A DNA stretch of 20,345 bases. Origin: Isoetes engelmannii (lineage: Eukaryota; Streptophyta; Lycopodiopsida; Isoetales; Isoetaceae). Numbering within the stretch: position 1 is the first letter of the stretch; each line of letters starts with the position of its first letter. The notes beneath the pieces were generated by a model. The model was not told the origin of the DNA, made no database searches, and worked only from the letters and a program-made list of their open reading frames with translations. Location: the NCBI GenBank assembly GCA_011763485.2, contig JAANSK020284712.1:1-20345 (forward strand). The letters are read 5' to 3'. The position numbers and the translations under genes were made by a program. Below, one piece after another: positions 8,785 through 18,330 of the stretch.

Positions 8785-9238
8785 TTTTTTTTTTTTTTTT
8801 TTCATTTCTTGAGTTTTACTATAAATCTCTTTCATTTTCATCTAAAAAAATAGCCTGGCTTCATCCATAGACCAAGGCGCTTGCCATCGTCACACCCCTC
8901 GATGGAGGGGGGCGACCAACCAAGAGCCTGACTACGGACTCGACCGAGACTCTAAAAGAAACAACAAACAACAACTAGACTTCTCTTTTCATAAAGAAAA
9001 CTAAAAAAATGATTTTTCTTTATTTCTTGTGTTTTATTATTAATTTCTTTCATTTCTTTCAATTTCATCTAAAAAATTAACATGGCTTCATCCATAGACC
9101 AAGGCGCTCACCATCGTCACACCCCTCGATGGAGGGGGGCGACAGGCCAAGAGCCTGACTAAAGACTCGACTGAGACTCTAAAAGAAATAAAAAACAACA
9201 GCTAGACTTCTATAACCCTAAGAAAACTACAAAAAAAA
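8785..9238. repeat. 227-bp tandem duplication with conserved hairpin
   Basis: Two copies of about 227 bp. The block TCATCCATAGACCAAGGCGC begins at 8861 and 9088. Each copy has a T-rich start, then CCCCTCGATGGAGGGG, a perfect 6-bp stem with a GATG loop (8895-8910 and 9122-9137), then AAGAGCCTGACTA..GACTCGAC.GAGACTCTAAAAGAAA and an A-rich end. The hairpin and its flanks are better conserved than the T- and A-rich parts. No coding capacity. It could be part of an LTR or a non-autonomous element. Confidence 0.8.
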
Positions 9239-9337
9239 AAAAATCCTTAAAGACTGCACATGGCTGGAGGGCGCTTGAAAACTCACTGATTCAAAGCGCG
9301 AAATGTAAAAATTCGGCCGCGGTTATATAAAAACCGT

Positions 9338-9410
9338 TTCGCGTAATAAAAGATCAGGTTCGCTTACGCGAAGAAGGTTTTGCGTAAGCGAAATATAGGT
9401 TTCGCTTCCT
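9338..9410. repeat. Second array of the TTCGCTTACGCGAA palindrome
   Basis: Motif copies begin near 9338 (truncated), 9359 (exact), 9379 (one change) and 9401 (half site), about 21 bp apart as in the array at 544-710, with alternating orientation. Spacers differ from the first array. It ends six bases before a candidate LTR that starts at 9416. Confidence 0.75.
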
Positions 9411-9415
9411 TGAAG

Positions 9416-9916
9416 TGTTGAAATTGAAATTCAATTGTGATCATCACATTCAGTTAATCTAAGTTCATATAGGAACTATGCAACATGTGGAATTGATGAT
9501 CAACATTTTATCTTGTTGATCATTAGTAGCAGTGTACATCCAGATGTACAATAGACTGCTTGATGTCTTCCCAAATGGATTTGAGAAAATAGACCTTTTG
9601 GTCATATACATGCTCAAATACCCTAGTTGGTATTTTTAAGGTAAGTGGAAATTAACAGGTTCAATGGTTCAAATGCTCGAAGGTTTAAACATGCCTGTGG
9701 GATATTGTTTACAATGAAAGTAACGGATATATATTTTGGGAAATCCGTAAGCCATGGAAGGAAATTTGTTTCCCACTGCTACACGCTAGAATGCACCGGC
9801 TAGCCGACTCCAGATTGGACGGAGGCTGGCCTATAAATATCAAGTAGCACTGCAGTGATGTTTATCTGATTAGTTCATTCCTGTGGAGGAGGAAGTAGCC
9901 GAAGTTCATTCTATCA
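9416..9916 (+). mobile_element. Candidate Copia-type LTR
   Basis: The segment starts TGTTGAAATT and ends TTCTATCA (TG...CA), has a TATA box (TATAAATAT, 9832-9840) about 80 bp before the end, and is followed at 9923 by TGGTAATGACC, a diverged match to the initiator-Met tRNA primer site TGGTATCAGAGC. Length (501 bp) and order suit a Copia LTR. No coding domain follows in this orientation, no second LTR is visible, and no target duplication was found, so the call rests on architecture alone. Confidence 0.35.
9496..9550. repeat. Two adjacent perfect inverted repeats
   Basis: ATGATCAACA (9496-9505) pairs with TGTTGATCAT (9514-9523) across an 8-nt loop. TGTACATC (9533-9540) pairs with GATGTACA (9543-9550) across 2 nt. 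Both stems are perfect in otherwise diverged DNA. Confidence 0.65.
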
Positions 9917-9986
9917 AATCTGTGGTAATGACCTTCTAGCTTCATTAGGTTATTAGCTCGATGCTACAGTGAAATCTCCAATGGTT

Positions 9987-10017
9987 ATCATCATCATCAT
10001 CGTCGTCGTCGTCGTCC

Positions 10018-10048
<31 letters not shown>
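9987..10048. repeat. ATC/GTC trinucleotide microsatellite
   Basis: A run of ATC units, then about five GTC units, then about ten more ATC units with one interruption. An ordinary compound simple repeat. Confidence 0.9.
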
Positions 10049-10119
10049 TATGGTACTTGTATGTGTTGATAGTGCCTAGATGTTTGATATCATTGAAATA
10101 CAATAACCATTGTGAGATC

Positions 10120-12760
10120 TAGATGAAGTTCATTGTATTTGATGATTATGAATGCTCAAGGTTGCTTGTGAGTGGTGGTAGAAATATGATTATAGATGAT
10201 AAACAAAGAGATCCAAAACTCCCAAAAGACATCGTTAGTCATATGCCGAAAGACCGTTGGAGCATTGATAAGGCCAAAGGACATGAAGTGTAATAAAAAA
10301 GACCATAACGAGTTCGTATGGTTGCCTTCCACTCATCACCTTCCCTAATCAGAATAAGATTATGCATGCCTCAAAGACCAATCTAGGTGAAGCATCATGC
10401 GCATTGTAGCCGCTCAGAATCAGAGGGAATACCGTTTGCGCACAATGATTTTGTTGAGGCCGTGATAATCCACAACCAACTGCCAAGAACCGTTCTTCTT
10501 GGAGACAAAGAAGATGAGAGCCTCTACAAGTGATTGGGAATGTTGAATAAAGATTCTCCTCGATATAGGTTCGCAAAGCCTCCAACTCTGTGGGCAACAA
10601 GCCATAGATAGGACCATATGGTGGGGTTGTCCCTGGCTGGAGACCAATGGGTCAGTCATAGGGACGATGCTTTAAGAGCTTGTTGGCTTTGACCTTATCA
10701 AAAACATCGACAAAATTCCTGTATTTATCAGGAAGGACAGGAGCGTACATCACAAATGTTGAACTGGAATCTTGCCTTCCAGATCTGATAAACTTGTGGA
10801 GGAAAATCTTTGAGATATGGAGCTGGGAGGTGAAACTTCCATAGAAATTGGAACATGGACTGGAGCAGGAACATAAATATGAGCTGAAGCTGGGGCAGGG
10901 ACTGGAGCAGAAGCAGGAACTGGGGCATGAGAAGGAAATATAACACGAATAGAAATATGAACATGAGCTGGGATATTATCTAGAGTATGAATTGAAGCAG
11001 TGACAAAAACCCAATCAGGGCATAGAGCAGAATCAAGAACTGGAACATGAATAAGAGAGGAATCAGGAGCCCCCGATACTGCACGAACTGGAATAGATGT
11101 TGGGGCACAGACATGAACTGCAGATGATCTGGGACTAGAGCTAGAACCAGCAAACCAAAATGATCTAGAACGCCAATCAATCTGTAGGTTATGCAGCTCA
11201 AGCCAGGGGAGACTTAAGACTACAAGTGCATGGGGTCTAGCAATGAGATTGAAGGAAATGCTACAAGAAGCTCCTTCAAATAGAACCCAAAGAGGTGCAA
11301 TACATTCTATGACTATGCCTGAGGAGATCTCACGTCCATCACAAGAGGGATGTACTTGTGTTATGCATATAAACCATCTGAGTGTACGATAAAGGGGTTT
11401 TTTATTGCCTATTTCGTACTTATAATAAGGAGTATCTACAATTTATCTCACTTATCTAGTTGTATTTTTAGGAGTATAAGGGTATAGCAATGATTTTTGT
11501 GCGTATGATAAGGGATTTTTCCCTGGCCTTAGGAACGTAGATGCCATATCCAACATACATATAGGTGAATCCCCTGGGGTCCATCAATCATACCAACAGA
11601 ATTAGGATGCTCGACCTTGCTTCTAGGGATGGTGGACTTAGTAGAGAACACAATATATGCATAAAGTAAGCATTCACACCAGTATCAAGTTGCATCAATG
11701 CATCGAACCTCTCAACCTCCGACTCCAATAATATAGAGATAAGAAAAACCCCTTACTGACCTTATCAGATGGAATAAACCCCTAATTAGATGTGGAAGGA
11801 GTCTGAGAAATGGTGGCCAACAGTCAAGAGACTCATACTACTCGAACCGGCCCTTGGATTTTGCGAATGATTTGGGCACTTACTAGAATATCCACGAGCC
11901 ATATGACCAACTCCTCCCCACTAGATGTAAAGATTAGCCTCTCTCCGGCACTTTTTCTCAACAGCAGACAAGGGCCCTTGAATCGCAGAATCGATTTGCA
12001 TGGGTACTGGACTATCTGACTCAGAGGTACCAGACGGAGCAAAGACTGGTACTAGAGGTGCTTTTAGAAAAAGGTCTGATGGCATCTTTCCTATCTGCGC
12101 TCAAAGAGACGATTATCACATCAAACTGCATTGATGGCTTCTTCTAGAGTCTTGGAGTCCTCCATAGACATCAACATATCTTTGACATCCTCACGAAGTC
12201 CTCTCTAGAAACAATCATGGAGCAGCAACACCATCCAGATAGTATCAATTGCAATTTGATGGAATTTTGATGCATAAACCAAATCTGGACAAGAGCCTTG
12301 CCTGAGATTGCTAAACTTTGTGACTACTCTGCATTGACGATTTGTGCCTCCAAAGCATGTCTCCAGCTCAATAGTGAATGCGGCAAAATTCTGCAACTCA
12401 TGAGCCCCCCTCTCCAGCAAAGGGATATACCAACTCAAAGCTGGCCCAGAAAGTAGAGAGCCAACTAGCCGACATGTTCAGGATCCATGGGATATTTGTG
12501 AGAGCGGAGCCGAATAATAAGTCGAATCTGATTTAAAAGACCTCAGAGCAAGGATCTAGTGCCATTAAATTTCTCCGTTAAACTAATCTTAGGCTCTGAT
12601 GGACGCCTCCCCGAGCTAGGGGTTGACTCATGAGATGCTAGTCATTCTCTGGGCTTCTTATTGTCTAGCTGCAATTGCTGATGTACTTGAACAAGCTGCT
12701 TCACTTGTTGTAACAAGGATGAAATCTCCTTTGTCGAGACAAAACCACTAAATATGGACA
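10120..12760 (-). mobile_element. Decayed Ty3/Gypsy retrotransposon (gag-protease-RT)
   Basis: Domains lie in retrotransposon order on the minus strand. Gag begins near 12730 with a Gln/Leu-rich helix (SLLQQVKQLVQ), then EKFNGTRS and the capsid-like stretch LSWYIPLLERG (12438 downward), then CDNRLFERR. A remnant CCHC knuckle lies near 11880-11935. The protease has a DTG-like site (QLDTGVNAYF), DGREISSG and a PWLELHNLQIDW end (about 11740-11170). A Ser/Pro/Ala-rich linker follows. RT begins near 10740 with PDKYRNFVDVFDKVKANK, then PPYGPIYGL, FVSKKNGSW and VDYHGLN (10453-10473), then REGDEWKATIRTRYG, and fades near 10120. RNase H and integrase are absent. Many stops and frame changes show it is long dead. 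From Gag and RT patterns it is Ty3/Gypsy; the lineage is not determined. Confidence 0.85.
11345..11575. mobile_element. AT-rich insertion inside the Gypsy protease
   Basis: Non-coding AT-rich DNA separates two protease pieces that are normally contiguous: the segment after the DTG site and the DGREISSG segment. Related phrases GTGTACGATAAAGGGGTTTTT (11382) and GTGCGTATGATAAGGGATTTTT (11499) lie inside. I could not define clean termini or a target duplication. Confidence 0.4.
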
Positions 12761-12813
12761 AAGAAATGCAAGGTTAGAGTAGGCAATAACCAGGAAGGGA
12801 TTTTGGTTCAAAC

Positions 12814-13146
12814 TGTCATGAACCTATGCAAAAACAAGGAAAATACGCAGGAAATACGCGAAGATCGGTAAAGAATCTGATATACAACGAAGAATTAAGA
12901 ATATAGTGGTCCGAAGGCAAGCAGGAACAGAAGATGGATGTCTAGAAAACTCAAGATTGGCGTTGGACCGGAATGGTTTGACAAGAGTGAGGCGGCTATA
13001 TATATATCTAGTTCACGGTCAAGATCGTGCCACTCTGATGGATGAGATCGCGCCAAGTCTCGCGCATGCATGTAGGTTCTGGAATGTTCTAGAATATCCT
13101 GGAAACAAGTTTCATATGAAGAAGATGCGAGGGAATGTTTTCGACA
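12814..13146 (-). mobile_element. Candidate LTR of the Gypsy element
   Basis: On the minus strand it starts TGTCGAAAAC and ends TTCATGACA, giving TGTC...GACA ends, and is about 333 bp long. A TATA-like TATATATATAG (12996-13007, minus strand) points toward gag, which begins about 80 bp beyond the LTR. Size, orientation and position fit a 5' LTR. The partner LTR is not in the window and the primer-binding site is unclear. Confidence 0.4.
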
Positions 13147-13190
13147 AATATTGATAGCTCACTTAGCAATATTGATAGTTCACTTAGCAA
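13147..13190. repeat. Two-copy 22-bp tandem repeat next to the candidate LTR
   Basis: AATATTGATAG(C/T)TCACTTAGC occurs twice back to back with one difference, directly outside the candidate LTR end. Confidence 0.75.
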
Positions 13191-13284
13191 AGGTATATGA
13201 CTAGCAACTAGAAGGTTTGGAGTTCAAGTCTTGCCTTGTGCAATTACCTTTCTGCATCTGTGTGATGAGCATTTTTTGTAAATA

Positions 13285-13476
13285 CGAGCATAATGTTGGT
13301 ATAGTACAATACCCATATGGTCCTCACAACATTGGAGTTGAGGCACAAGCTTCAAAGAAGAGGAGCCAAAGGATTACAAACGAGTATAATGCCCGTATAG
13401 TACGAATACCCGTATGGTCATCACAACGTTCGGGGTGAGGCACAAGCTCCAAAGAAGAGGAGCCAAAAGATGAAGT
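13285..13476. repeat. Two-copy 96-bp tandem repeat
   Basis: The unit starting CGAG(C/T)ATAATG at 13285 recurs at 13381. Both contain ATAGTAC.AATACCC.TATGGTC and GAGGCACAAGCT.CAAAGAAG. The copies are about 85% identical. The unit is 32 codons long, and a plus-strand frame (13217-13438) runs through copy 1 and much of copy 2, but no domain is recognisable. Confidence 0.8.
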
Positions 13477-13913
13477 GAACAAATGCGATGAGAATGAGAC
13501 CTATCCAGCAGCAATAGAATCTTCTGAAAGAGAGTTAGAATCTTCAAGTTACAGTGTTATAAAAAAGTGTTATATACTATGACTCAAATGATCATAACCT
13601 GTGAGGTTCTACTCCAAGACTATCATAATCTATAATGTTCGTGAACACAACTTTTGAATTTGAGGAGCTACAAAATTACTTGTCATATTATGCAAGGCCA
13701 TAATTGGGAATTCCTCCTAACTAAAGCTGTTAAAATTTAAATTGATAAAGTAGATGTCGGCGAACTCCAGTCCAGATCGAAATTTCTAAGAATAATATAA
13801 AATTCGGCAAATTCGAGGTTTTTTTCACAAAAATCTGGTAAGTAAAATAAAAAGCGACATTTTTGCTGATTAATGCAAAATCTAGATTGAGGCCTGCACC
13901 ATGATAAGTTTCT
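13477..13913. other. Unassigned AT-rich DNA
   Basis: No supported gene. A Glu/Ser-rich stretch can be read just after the 96-bp repeat (about 13470-13560), but it has no start and ends quickly. The minus-strand frame 13730-14008 shows no domain. Confidence 0.35.
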
Positions 13914-13988
13914 TTTAAAACTAAATTAGGTTTCACTAAGAAAGTCCACACTCGTATGGGCTGATAACAGAGCATGGATTCTGTTACT
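13914..13988. repeat. Dispersed repeat, copy 1
   Basis: AAAACTAAATTAGGTTTCACT..GGGCTGATAACAGAGCATGGATTC is similar to 14351-14425, with small indels, in direct orientation about 435 bp away. The pair may be remnants of element ends or a local duplication upstream of the four-exon gene. Confidence 0.6.
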
Positions 13989-14350
13989 GTTTTGTGGCAT
14001 AGTTGCATGCTGTTTTCTCCAATTTTGTAACGACTAAAAAATTCGCCATTGTGAATTTTACTATGCGCGGGTGGTGGGACTGCAATGCTCCTACCCTGTG
14101 TGAAGCAGTAACAACAAGAGTTATTGGGAGGTCTAATTTATCCAATACTGAGGTATGTACCTTCTGTTGCAAGCCATTTGATGCTTTTTCTGGCATACCA
14201 CGTATCACCCAAGTTACACTTACGACTATGCTTATCAATGTATTCTCTACGCCTCTGAGCAGAGGGAGATGCAAGACTGGTTACATAGGGGTGCTGAATG
14301 CTGGGGAGGGTGAACTCGGCATGGATTTCAAGGAAACCTACTATTCTAAG

Positions 14351-14425
14351 TTTCTTTCGAAACTAGATTAGGTTTCACTCGACAAGGTCGTCTGGGGTGA
14401 TAACGGAGGGTGGATTCCCTATAGA
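14351..14425. repeat. Dispersed repeat, copy 2
   Basis: CGAAACTAGATTAGGTTTCACT..GGGGTGATAACGGAGGGTGGATTC parallels copy 1 at 13914-13988. It lies 73 bp upstream of the start codon at 14498, so it probably falls within the promoter or 5' UTR of that gene. Confidence 0.6.
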
Positions 14426-14497
14426 CGGCCTACATTTACGCACATCGCGGGAAGTATTATTAAATTCCGGAATGCATTTTCTCGCCTAAAAGCTTCA

Positions 14498-16824
14498 ATG
14501 GAGGTTGCAACAGCGAGCCTGCCCATGTTCAAGCCTCTCGGCAAGGTCCATTTACACCCTCCACCATGGAACCAGCAAGCTTGTTATAGATTGCAATGGC
14601 CTCGGACCAGGCTCGTTTGTCGCCTCAAACAAAACTCAGACGATGGGCTTTCCGGTATGCAGAACTTAATCCACTGTCCATTGAAATAGGGCTTTTACCA
14701 CTTTTTTCTGGCCTGAAGTAACTGCTAAATTTTTGCTGAAACGGCAACTTGTGATATTCAAAGTTCTGTTAATATGTCCTCAATCATAGCAGACGAGTGT
14801 TAACCATTTCAATTACCATATTCTAATTTGGGTTCTCTACTTTTATTAGTAGTTTGGCTGGTTTCATAGTTTCATTGTGTGCTATTGTGGCTAATAAATT
14901 ACCATACCATGTCAGGCGAGGAGCCTCCAGAATCTTTATTTATGAGAGAGCTGAAAAGAAGAGGAATGTCCCCATCACAGTTAGAGGACAAATCTTCAAG
15001 CTCCACCAGTATAGCAAATAAAGAAGATGAGTTAGGAGCTGATTCTGCCTCAAGTAGCAACAGAACCAAGTTTAGGAGGACATCAATAGACGCACCCAGT
15101 GAAAACAATCAACGGGAGCGATCAATGGCTTTAAACAGCGAAGGTTTGGATGTAAGAAAATAACAGCATCATCACTATACAGTGGGAAATGTATCATTAA
15201 TAATTAGCAGGTAAATTAGATTTCTGAATCATTGATTGATGCCTTCATATATGTCATACAGCAATGATACTGTCTTAGAGTATTAGAGTTTCTGCTAAGC
15301 AAGATTCAATATGTAAGAGGTAGCCAGAATTCAATTGCCAGGGGTCTTAGTCTTAGAATATCATATAGAGCAGATTACTATTTTGAGCCCTTGCTGTTGA
15401 CTTACTCCCTTTAAGCATGAACATAAATAGTTGATCCATGGCATAATTAGAACTGCTTCACTCTAATGGACCATTATTACAGATTACAGGAGGAATACCT
15501 GCATCTATCATAAGGACAATTAGTTTGAACATCTACTTCAAACTCAAGACTTTAAGCATTCAGTGAAATAAGTAATCACTTCCCTTAGCCGAGCAAAATA
15601 ACTCGCGTTGCTTTAGTTGATAAGCCCTAATTTTGATCTGCATATCTAAGTTTATCTTCATCTTTTATTATAGCATCCTGTTGGATAACTTTCACCAAGT
15701 AAGGGTAGATATAGGGCAAGATGTGGTCCACAATGTGGTCCAGAGTGCATCAAGGGAAATGATAAACAAAGTCGATGCTTCTTATGTTGCTAGATCACTA
15801 TAGGTCATGGTCCTCTTGGATAGTTTCCATCAAGAACGCTAGCAAGCTGTATGGCAAGATGTGAACACAGTTGGTCTGGAGTGTGCCAGTACGAAAGCCA
15901 ACTGAGTAATTCTTATGCTGCCTAGCACAAGTTTTGTAGCATAGATGAAGATAGCGGCAGATTTAAGTCTTCACAATACAGTCAGACACTATACCTGAGA
16001 TATGATTTTTTGTGTGTATAATGCATTGCTTATTTTGCTTACGCTAACTATGATGTCCAAAAAAGGGCTTACTGGTTATAGGTTGCATTGCACGAAGATA
16101 AGGTTGGCTTGTCTTTCTCATGTGCTTTAAATTCTGTTTCTGCTGATTAAATAAAGAGGCAGCACATTCAACCAGTATGCATTACCTGGAGCTATATAAT
16201 ATGCCTATATGTCTTTTTCTTGCTCCTTTTCCATGGTTGCTGTTTGCATTTGAAGCTGCACCAAATGGCAAGAGGATATCATGGAAAAGGGGATTCATTT
16301 ACATGTTCACTCATGTAACATTGCATGTTTATCATTCTCTTTTGCATTAGTTATTTGCCAAGCACTTTATTATTCATGTTTAAACCTTCATCCATGTCCT
16401 TGTTGAGACCTGTATTCAGTTCAGGCTGATTGCCATTAGTTTGGAGTTAACACTAGTTTGAAAAATGTTCTTTTATTCTTTTGCTTTTCGTTTAGGTTTT
16501 TATATGTTTTCCAGGGTCTTTTACCTAGAGCCACGGCGTTGGTTTCTCTGGGCAGTACATTCTTTTTGGCATTCTGGCCATTTATCGTAGCGAGCATTGC
16601 AGTGTTTATAATTTCGTACATAGTAAGTATGCTACAGATTTCAGTTTACTTATTCAGATTCAATCTTCAACTTACCTTACTTTGGCCTTGGCTCTGTGAA
16701 CCAGTATTTTGGAACGTCCTTTTACCATACAGGAGAACAATCTCCACTATATGTTGATCCGTATCAACTGCTTGAAGAGAAGGAACTTTCCTCAAACCTT
16801 GAAAGATTGGAGATTACACCTTAA
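14498..16824 (+). CDS. Spliced gene, probable plastid membrane protein of 206 residues
   Basis: Four exons with GT-AG introns in matching phase: 14498-14654, 14916-15151, 16515-16622 and 16705-16824. Introns are 261, 1363 and 82 nt; donors are GTATGC, GTAAGA and GTAAGT, and all acceptors end in CAG. Total 621 nt. Residues 1-45 lack acidic residues after Glu2 and are rich in Arg, Pro and Ser/Thr, typical of a chloroplast transit peptide. Residues 54-70 carry EEPPESLFMRELKRRGM. A Ser-rich linker follows, then MALNSEGLDGLLPRATALV across the exon 2/3 junction. Residues about 143-167 form one hydrophobic span (FFLAFWPFIVASIAVFIISY). The tail has PLYVDPYQLLEEKEL and stop TAA. The layout suggests a plastid protein anchored by one C-terminal helix. 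I recall similar uncharacterised land-plant proteins but no function. The frame is intact; this is the only confident host gene here. Confidence 0.85.
15152..16514 (+). other. Long intron 2 of the four-exon gene
   Basis: AT-rich, no coding frame of note, flanked by a GTAAGA donor and a TTTTATATGTTTTCCAG acceptor. It contains a degenerate tandem duplication (15674-15945); otherwise I see nothing in it. Confidence 0.75.
15674..15945. repeat. Degenerate 135-bp tandem duplication in intron 2
   Basis: CATCCTGTTGGATAACTTTC (15674) parallels GTCCTCTTGGATAGTTTCC (near 15809). Later both have GGCAAGATGTG, TGGTC.AGAGTG and CTTATG.TGC.TAG in the same order. The period is about 135 bp and the copies are clearly diverged. 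Confidence 0.6.
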
Positions 16825-17119
16825 TGGACTATATACATGTGTAGTAGTAGATATTATGAGGGTTCTACTACCAAGCAAGCTGCTTTATTACAAACCTGTG
16901 TCATTGTTTTTTCCTCGTATGGGCAGAAGCGTCTTCAATTTTGTGGGAAACCTCTAATATTGGAGACATATGCATTATGGCGATCATGTAAATCTGTTAT
17001 AAAGGATATATTGAATAGGAAACAATACAGATATGGAAATTAAATTGCACTTTTTAAGGCCTGATATTCACATTTGTTTAGATACATAGATTAGAACTGT
17101 CTTCAACGTCTTCCATGAA
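16825..17119 (+). other. Probable 3' UTR and downstream region
   Basis: AT-rich sequence after the TAA at 16822. Frames across it are continuations of other phases of exon 4 and show no domain. No canonical AATAAA was noticed. Confidence 0.45.
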
Positions 17120-18330
17120 AAATCATTCCTGAAGGGGAATGCTCTAAGCTTCTAGGTATCTCAGTTGGTATTTAATGGCCACACAACTAGGATCTGGGAT
17201 GAGATTATACTTGGGCTAAAAAAGCACTTAAACTGGTGGAAAGTCACAAAGTTATCGCTAGCTATCGCTAGCTGGAAGGATTGTAGTCACAAAGCATGTA
17301 TTATGCAACACACATATATACACGTATCATCACATTTAATGGCTCCCCTAGATAAGGCACATGAGATGGAAGCAACGATTAGGAATTTCGTTTGGGGAGG
17401 CAATGAAGGAGTATTTCGTTTGGGGAGGCAATGAAGGAGGAGTATTTGTAAAGATTGCCTGGTGGAAATGCAAAAGGGAAAACGGAGGAGGTATAGGCAT
17501 GATAGATATTGACTTACAGAGCAAGATTTTGGTGGCAAAATTTATTTGGAATATTTTGGAGGAAAATGCGAATTCACCAGGTTTACATCTCATAAGCCAG
17601 GCCTTGCTGCTATCATGCAGACATAGTAAAAAGTTAGTACAAGTTGCCGTTTCATGGTCAAAAAGTCAGTACAAGTTGCCCTTTCATGGTCGTTGTTCAA
17701 TGATTTAAGACCAAGTGTTGATGCTTCCCTTTTTCTTTTTGCTAGCCGCATGAAAAACAGTGAAAAAATTATTTACATTATGTGGCAATGCTTTGGATGC
17801 TGCTAACACTCCGCCGTGTTGGATTCCAGTCAATTCTCATAACAAGAATGGATCTCTAGCATTAATAGCAGATGCTAGAGAGGTAAGAAGGTGGATCGGC
17901 TATGGTATAAATTATTGCTCAATGTGGTACAAGCATAGTCAGTTAAGAGGATGGGCAGAGATTAAAAACAAATTCGGGCTACAAGATTACGATAGAGAGA
18001 TGTGGGATGTATAGCAACAACTCTGCAGAATTACACGCATAGTACAGGGACTAAGCCTTGGGTTCCTCATCCTTTCCTACAGTTAGGGCCATTCGTAAGG
18101 TCATCTTACAAGTGTCTGAAAGTGATTGGAATCATTTCCTTGTAGCCCAAGTGGAACCTGCAAGTCATAGTTTCAGAAACTAAGACTGCGTGGAAAGGGA
18201 TCTGGTTGAAGTTTATTCCTCCAAGAGTGTGTTTGCATAAAGCCCTTTAGGTGAATACCATGGTTACTAAGTACAAAGAAGAAGTGACAAGGTGTACAGG
18301 ACCATGCAACAAACTTAGTTTGTAGTAACA
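17120..18330 (+). mobile_element. Old L1-type LINE remnant (3' part of RT to zf-RVT)
   Basis: Blocks follow the C-terminal half of a plant LINE ORF2. CSKLLGIS comes near 17145. A frame from 17165 then has IWDEIILGLKKHLNWWK and LSLA, followed by FVWGGNEG (about 17385). WWKCKRENGGGIGMIDI is near 17460-17515, and a linker with REVRRWIGYGI is near 17880. Finally AWKGIWLKFIPPRVCLHKAL (about 18188-18245) matches the start of the zf-RVT domain, followed by a stop and a weak CTGPC remnant. Frame changes, stops and a 28-bp duplication disable it. The catalytic RT core, endonuclease and ORF1 are absent, and I found no poly(A) tail. It differs in sequence from the younger LINE at 18717. Confidence 0.75.
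17386..17441 (+). repeat. 28-bp tandem duplication inside the LINE remnant
   Basis: TTTCGTTTGGGGAGGCAATG plus eight more bases occurs at 17386-17413 and again at 17414-17441, with one difference. 28 is not a multiple of three, so it shifts the LINE reading frame exactly where the two coding blocks change phase. Confidence 0.9.

Noticed and set aside
544-9410. CRISPR array or bacterial operon interpretation of the palindromes and minus-strand genes
   Set aside because: Spacer lengths of about 8 bp, eukaryotic kinase motifs, TATA boxes and introns nearby rule out a prokaryotic reading.
9987-10048. The ATC/GTC tract as a coding Asp/Ser/His repeat or a CRISPR-like array
   Set aside because: It is a simple trinucleotide run without spacers or a frame around it.
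14003-14371. 122-codon plus-strand frame upstream of the four-exon gene as an extra exon
   Set aside because: It ends with a stop before 14498, shows no domain, overlaps a minus-strand frame, and its end lies in the dispersed repeat.
14909-15163. Start of the plastid-type gene at ATG 14909 with an end at 15163
   Set aside because: CATGTCAG at this site works as a splice acceptor. Joining to 14654 keeps the phase and adds a transit peptide, and the 15161 stop lies in intron 2.
16458-16757. 99-codon frame as a stand-alone membrane protein
   Set aside because: Only 16515-16622 is exon; the rest is intron, shown by CAG before and GTAAGT after the hydrophobic segment.
17287-17593. Minus-strand frames of 81-83 codons
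   Set aside because: They are antisense to the LINE coding blocks and repeat the 28-bp duplication in reverse.
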